DNA from: a virus | Length of the DNA: 34,735 bases | Strand: one strand, 5' to 3' | IMG/VR virus record: IMGVR_UViG_3300030329_002488 | Span: 1 to 34,735 of that record | In this document: one piece after another, positions 31,428 to 34,735 of the stretch | Position numbering within the stretch: position 1 is the stretch's first letter | Layout of the letters: every line of letters starts with the position of its first letter | Program-made: the position numbers and the translations under genes | The notes under the pieces: generated by a model | The model's input: only the letters and a program-made list of their open reading frames with translations | Told to the model about the DNA's origin: nothing | Database searches by the model: none

Positions 31428-31618
31428 TATTTAGAACCAAAAGCTTTAGAGAAAAAGCCTTTCTTTTTTTTCTTACCTTTTTCAGAAAGTTTTTTCTTTT
31501 TCTTTTTCTTCTTCTTTACTTCTTCATTTGAATCAAATTGTTCATAATTAGCTGGATATGCAGGTTCAGAACCAGCAAATGATAGAGATATAATTACTGC
31601 CATTAGTTTTTTAATCAT
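31427..31618 (-). CDS. Exported poly-lysine peptide (63 aa)
   Basis: The N-terminus is a signal peptide (MIKKLMAVIISLSFAGSEPA, probable cleavage after AYPA). A short acidic linker (NYEQFDSNEE) follows, then a run of nine lysines and a second of five, ending GFFSKAFGSK. About 16 of the last 30 residues are lysine. If exported it would be a very cationic periplasmic peptide able to bind lipopolysaccharide, peptidoglycan or DNA. AAAGG precedes the start. Confidence 0.6.
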   Translation of the reverse strand: MIKKLMAVIISLSFAGSEPAYPANYEQFDSNEEVKKKKKKKKKLSEKGKKKKKGFFSKAFGSK

Positions 31619-31620
31619 GT

Positions 31621-32070
31621 TTATACCTTTAAGTGTTTTGAAACTTCTGTAGTACCACTATACTGAGGTACTATTCTTGAAAGAAGTTCTGTTTTTGATT
31701 CACTTCCACCATAAGCAACTCCACGCTTATCATAGAAATCTTTTATTTCTGCTTTAGTATTAGCATCAGTAGGATAATCTGATTGACTTGTAGCTACACC
31801 ATTAATTATATGATGTTTTCCAATAAGTATTCTACCATGTCCATCGCCATGTTTCTTTGCACATTCAGCAACATAAAATTCTTCAGCAGTTTTAAAACTA
31901 TTCGTTTTCTTTGCTACTGTTCCATCTACATCTACAAAATAATTATAAGACGAAGGGTAAGTCAGAGTCTCCTGTGTTCCATCTCGATACGTTTTAACTC
32001 TTGTTGCATTTGGTGATGTATTTCTATGTAGTCTTACTCGATGACCCTGACTGCACCTTCTTATAATCAT
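31621..32070 (-). CDS. Small protein with C-terminal HeH/SAP-like motif (149 aa)
   Basis: Residues about 103-132 (NTKAEIKDFYDKRGVAYGGS, then KTELLSRI) match the helix-extended loop-helix pattern of HeH/LEM and SAP-like motifs, in which a nucleic-acid or protein-binding helix pair ends in K-x-E-L-L. The first 100 residues are beta-rich with several His and Cys (CSQGHRVRLH; AECAKKHGDGHGRILIGKHH). It overlaps the DUF6447-like gene by four bases. It may be a virion accessory protein. Confidence 0.55.
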   Translation of the reverse strand: MIIRRCSQGHRVRLHRNTSPNATRVKTYRDGTQETLTYPSSYNYFVDVDGTVAKKTNSFKTAEEFYVAECAKKHGDGHGRILIGKHHIINGVATSQSDYPTDANTKAEIKDFYDKRGVAYGGSESKTELLSRIVPQYSGTTEVSKHLKV

Positions 32071-32342
32071 GCTTCTACTTCAGCCTCCACAACTTCAGGT
32101 TCTAAAGCTTTTTTAAGCTCCATCACACCTTTCTGATGTTTTTCTACAAACACCTTCTCACATTCAACTAATTGCTGACGCATGAAAGCATTTGTATTCA
32201 GTTTATTCTGAACATCACTTACATGATTTTGGTACATAGCAACTTCAGCCGCTAGTTCCTTTTGTGAATCAGTCATATCATCGATAACATATTCTTTGCC
32301 ATCAAGATTCAAGACTGGCTTTTCTTTTTCTTTTTTTGCCAT
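32067..32342 (-). CDS. DUF6447-like small protein (91 aa)
   Basis: The opening KPVLNLDGKEYVIDDMTDSQ followed by a long helix (KELAAEVAMYQNHVSDVQNK) matches the DUF6447 pattern found beside tail-fibre genes in marine tailed phages. The end is acidic (ALEPEVVEAEVEA). It probably acts as a small coiled-coil accessory to fibre assembly, judging only by position directly after the S74 fibre gene. A strong AAGGAG precedes the start. Confidence 0.65.
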   Translation of the reverse strand: MAKKEKEKPVLNLDGKEYVIDDMTDSQKELAAEVAMYQNHVSDVQNKLNTNAFMRQQLVECEKVFVEKHQKGVMELKKALEPEVVEAEVEA

Positions 32343-32359
32343 TATTGACTCCTTGTTTG

Positions 32360-34735
32360 TTATTTAAGTTTTGCTTCTAATTCTGTTACTTTTGCAGATA
32401 ATTCTTGTACTGCTTTGACAAGTGGGACTACAAGTCTTGAATAATCAATACCTTCGATTTTACTATCTTCTTGAACTGAATGAATATCGCAATCAACATT
32501 ATACTTATCTAAGCAAGCCTTCACTTCTTGAGCTATAAATCCTATCTTCTTGTCTTTATCGTCAATATCTCTTGAAGAATCAATATTTTTAAACCAAGCC
32601 TGTTCTTTCTTTAGGTCATTATCCCATTCTTCAGATTTTCTCATATTAAAAGTGACAGGATTAAGCTCATTTACAAAATTTAATCCAAGAGTAGTTTTTT
32701 CAACATTTTTCTTTATTCGAGCATCTGAAGAACTATCAATATTTGTACACCATACTTTAGCACCACTATCAAACGCCATATATACATGATCCACATTAGA
32801 ATCTCCAAGTGTTACTGTATTATTTCCTTTGGTAACTGTACCATATCCTATAGCTGTTGCATTTTGCGTTGTTCCAGCAGAAGTATCTGCTCCTGAACCT
32901 ATAATTGTATTTTTTTCACCAGAGGAAATTGTATCACCACTTGCATTTCCTACGCAAGTATTATCATCGCCTGTAAGTAATGTTCCAGAATTATGTCCGA
33001 TACATACATTTTGTGCTGTAGACGCTGAGTTACTTCCAACATCCATTACATAATTTCCAATACCAATATTTTGGTTTGCATTTGCATCTGTGGTCATTCC
33101 ATCAAGAGCTTGGTATCCAATTGCAATATTGTCATGTCCTTCAGTCATATCATTGAGGGCTTGGTATCCAATCGCTAAATTCCTTGCTCCAGTTGTCAAA
33201 GCAGATAAAGATTCAAAACCAATGCCTATCGCTCCATCTGCATCAGTTGTCAAAGACCCATTACCAGCATTTTTTCCAATAATTACTGCTTTATTAACAG
33301 CGGTAGAATTATATAAACAGTTTGTTCCAATTGCCACATTATCATCACCGTCTGTTAATGATATACCAGAAGCATTTCCAATAGCAATGTTACTGCCTCC
33401 AGTATTAACATCCTCAAGAGTCTTATATCCTAAAGCAACATTTCCATCTCCTGTGGTAAGACTCATTAAAGCCTCACTTCCAACGGCTACATTTTTAAGA
33501 GCGCCATCTAACGCACCTCTCATTATATCGTTACCTATTGCAACATTATCATCACAAGCCGCATTTGTCCATGTTCCAGAAGCAACTTGAAAACCTATAA
33601 ATACATTTCGAGAAGAAGCTTCGCTATTATCACCTGCATCTGTGTCAAGCATAACTTGATATCCTATTGCGACATTTTCTACACCAGTGCCATGAACTTT
33701 CATCGCTTCATAGCCTATACCAACATTTTTACTATTGTCGTGACCACTTTTTCCTGTACCTGCCTGTTTCCCTATGTACACATTTCCTGTTCCTTGAGCA
33801 TTATGATAACCAGCTTCTACTCCGATTCCAACATTACCCATTACAGCAGAGCTTCCTTTGTTTTGAGTATATAATGCTTGGTATCCAATAGCTACGGAAT
33901 GACTTCCTTGTGTTTCAGCTGTTAATGCTTGATAACCAAATACTGTATTATATCCAGAATCTGTAAGAGCATCTGCTGATTGATATCCAATCGCTGTATT
34001 TCCAGTTCCAGATGTCAATGTCGCAAGAGCAGATGTCCCTATCGCAACAGTACCATCTTGGGTTGCGGCTCCTCTCATAGCTTCACTACCTATTACAACA
34101 CAATAATCTGCACCATCAACAGCTCCGTCAAATGCTTGATGCCCTATTGCAACATTATCTCTTTCTGCATCTGCTTGGTCTGCGACATTTTGCCCTATAT
34201 AAATATTATTAGTTGCTGATGTTCCAGCTAATCCAGCATTCACTCCTATCATTACATTTGAATCACCAGAATTAAGAGCAGTTCCAGCCTTATGTCCTAA
34301 TAGGACATTATTTAAAGTATCAGTAGCAACCGAACTACCTGCCAAATATCCTAGTATAGTATTACCACTTGTACTATCTACTCCACCATCACCACCAGCA
34401 TCATTATTACTTAGTGAGATTCTGGAGTTGGTATCAAGTTTAAATCTAGCACCTGAACCATCTGTATAAAATGTAATCGTATCTGCCGCTCCACCTTCAT
34501 TACCAGCATTTGTTTGGATAGATAAAGCACCGTCTGAATATCCTATTGACGCATAATTGTCATCAGGAGCGATATCAGTTAGTTTTAATGTTGGATGCGC
34601 TCCAGCTATATCTGCTAAATCACCATTGACTGTAAGTGTTCCAGACATTGTTACATTACCATCAGATGCAATTCTCATTCTTTCAGTGTAAGCCGCTGAA
34701 GTATTCGTACCAAAGACCAGTTCTGTACTGTTATT
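32360..34735 (-). CDS. Tail fibre with S74 intramolecular chaperone, 5' end cut by window
   Basis: The frame stays open through the right edge, so at least 791 residues are encoded and the N-terminal anchor is missing. An internal ATG at 34678 is not the true start, since the preceding residues (TELVFGTNTSAAYTERM) are typical fibre sequence. The middle is a long series of YadA-head-like repeats. The C-terminal ~120 residues are a peptidase S74 chaperone: SSDARIKKNVEKT (catalytic Ser near 32728) and KKIGFIAQEVKACL, ending in a coiled coil (VKAVQELSAKVTELEAKLK). S74 domains trimerise the fibre and then cut themselves off. The protein is the likely host-binding fibre. Confidence 0.85.
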   Translation of the reverse strand, partial: NNSTELVFGTNTSAAYTERMRIASDGNVTMSGTLTVNGDLADIAGAHPTLKLTDIAPDDNYASIGYSDGALSIQTNAGNEGGAADTITFYTDGSGARFKLDTNSRISLSNNDAGGDGGVDSTSGNTILGYLAGSSVATDTLNNVLLGHKAGTALNSGDSNVMIGVNAGLAGTSATNNIYIGQNVADQADAERDNVAIGHQAFDGAVDGADYCVVIGSEAMRGAATQDGTVAIGTSALATLTSGTGNTAIGYQSADALTDSGYNTVFGYQALTAETQGSHSVAIGYQALYTQNKGSSAVMGNVGIGVEAGYHNAQGTGNVYIGKQAGTGKSGHDNSKNVGIGYEAMKVHGTGVENVAIGYQVMLDTDAGDNSEASSRNVFIGFQVASGTWTNAACDDNVAIGNDIMRGALDGALKNVAVGSEALMSLTTGDGNVALGYKTLEDVNTGGSNIAIGNASGISLTDGDDNVAIGTNCLYNSTAVNKAVIIGKNAGNGSLTTDADGAIGIGFESLSALTTGARNLAIGYQALNDMTEGHDNIAIGYQALDGMTTDANANQNIGIGNYVMDVGSNSASTAQNVCIGHNSGTLLTGDDNTCVGNASGDTISSGEKNTIIGSGADTSAGTTQNATAIGYGTVTKGNNTVTLGDSNVDHVYMAFDSGAKVWCTNIDSSSDARIKKNVEKTTLGLNFVNELNPVTFNMRKSEEWDNDLKKEQAWFKNIDSSRDIDDKDKKIGFIAQEVKACLDKYNVDCDIHSVQEDSKIEGIDYSRLVVPLVKAVQELSAKVTELEAKLK
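32810..34330 (-). repeat. YadA-head-like repeats in the tail fibre
   Basis: The encoded protein repeats a unit of about 14-28 residues with the core N-x-A-I-G-x-x-A-x: examples are NVAIGYQVM, NTAIGYQSAD, SVAIGYQAL, NLAIGYQALN, NIAIGYQALD and NVALGYKTL. Units are divergent at the protein level and more so in DNA, which suggests an old expansion with diversifying loops. The pattern builds a trimeric left-handed beta-roll, here about 500 residues long. Confidence 0.75.

Noticed and set aside
33090-33590. 166-residue open frame on the + strand
   Set aside because: It mirrors the YadA-like repeats of the tail fibre on the other strand; its own repetition (PIAILSCPSV, PIATLSSPSV) is the shadow of those repeats.
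1-34735. CRISPR array, cas1/cas2 partners for the Cas4-like protein
   Set aside because: No direct-repeat/spacer pattern and no Cas1- or Cas2-like frame; Cas4-like nucleases are common in phages as recombination enzymes.
1-34735. tRNA genes, integrase, repressor, attachment site, insertion sequence
   Set aside because: No cloverleaf with acceptor CCA context in the few gaps, and no recombinase, transposase or terminal repeats recognised on either strand.

Overview
This window reads as part of a strictly lytic, A+T-rich tailed bacteriophage genome (by eye about two thirds A+T). Genes are packed edge to edge in two convergent blocks. The + strand block (1-8690) holds replication, recombination and many tiny genes. 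The - strand block (34735-8742) holds virion, tail, lysis-type and ejection genes. The two meet at a shared terminator at 8709-8747. I see no integrase, repressor, tRNA, CRISPR array or transposon. Terminase, portal, capsid and DNA polymerase are absent, so the genome must continue beyond both ends; the tail-fibre gene at the right edge and a gene at the left edge are both cut. Purine-rich Shine-Dalgarno sequences, sigma70-like promoter candidates and a lipobox protein fit a Gram-negative, non-Bacteroidetes, possibly aquatic host, but the host is inference.

Left block. After a sigma70-like promoter come a Cas4/RecB-type Fe-S nuclease, an AbrB-like small protein, a Rad52-type annealing protein, two small unknowns and an SSB-like protein with an acidic DDDVPF tail: a complete single-strand annealing recombination set. 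A structured 142-nt intergenic region (3050-3191) with mutually exclusive hairpins and a possible internal promoter follows. Next is a run of seven very small genes, some with zinc-ribbon cysteines, then a DUF932-type protein, a D12-class adenine methyltransferase, a DnaB-type helicase, a cysteine-rich small protein and a RuvC-like resolvase.

Right block, in transcription order (right to left): an S74-chaperone tail fibre with YadA-head-like repeats, a DUF6447-like protein, a HeH/SAP-like protein, a membrane/lysis-type cluster (exported poly-lysine peptide, VanZ-like membrane protein, nested lipoprotein, two single-TM coiled-coil proteins), a string of tiny basic or coiled-coil proteins joined by TAATG stop-start overlaps, a large tail nozzle/stem-like protein, two fibre or appendage proteins, and finally five proteins that look like an internal ejection apparatus ending in giant proteins of 2989 and 944 residues.

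The main discovery candidate is the 2989-residue protein. Its N-terminal part looks like a membrane-active ejection protein. Around residues 1740-2110 it carries a motif set resembling the two-barrel RNA polymerase of crAss-like phages, including DYDADK (D2104, D2106, D2108) in the place of the metal-binding DxDxD of the beta-prime barrel. I read it as a probable virion-packaged RNA polymerase that would be injected to transcribe early genes. A second strong signal is near-complete loss of the site GATC: I found one copy in 34.7 kb where base composition predicts about a hundred, in a phage that also encodes an adenine methyltransferase.
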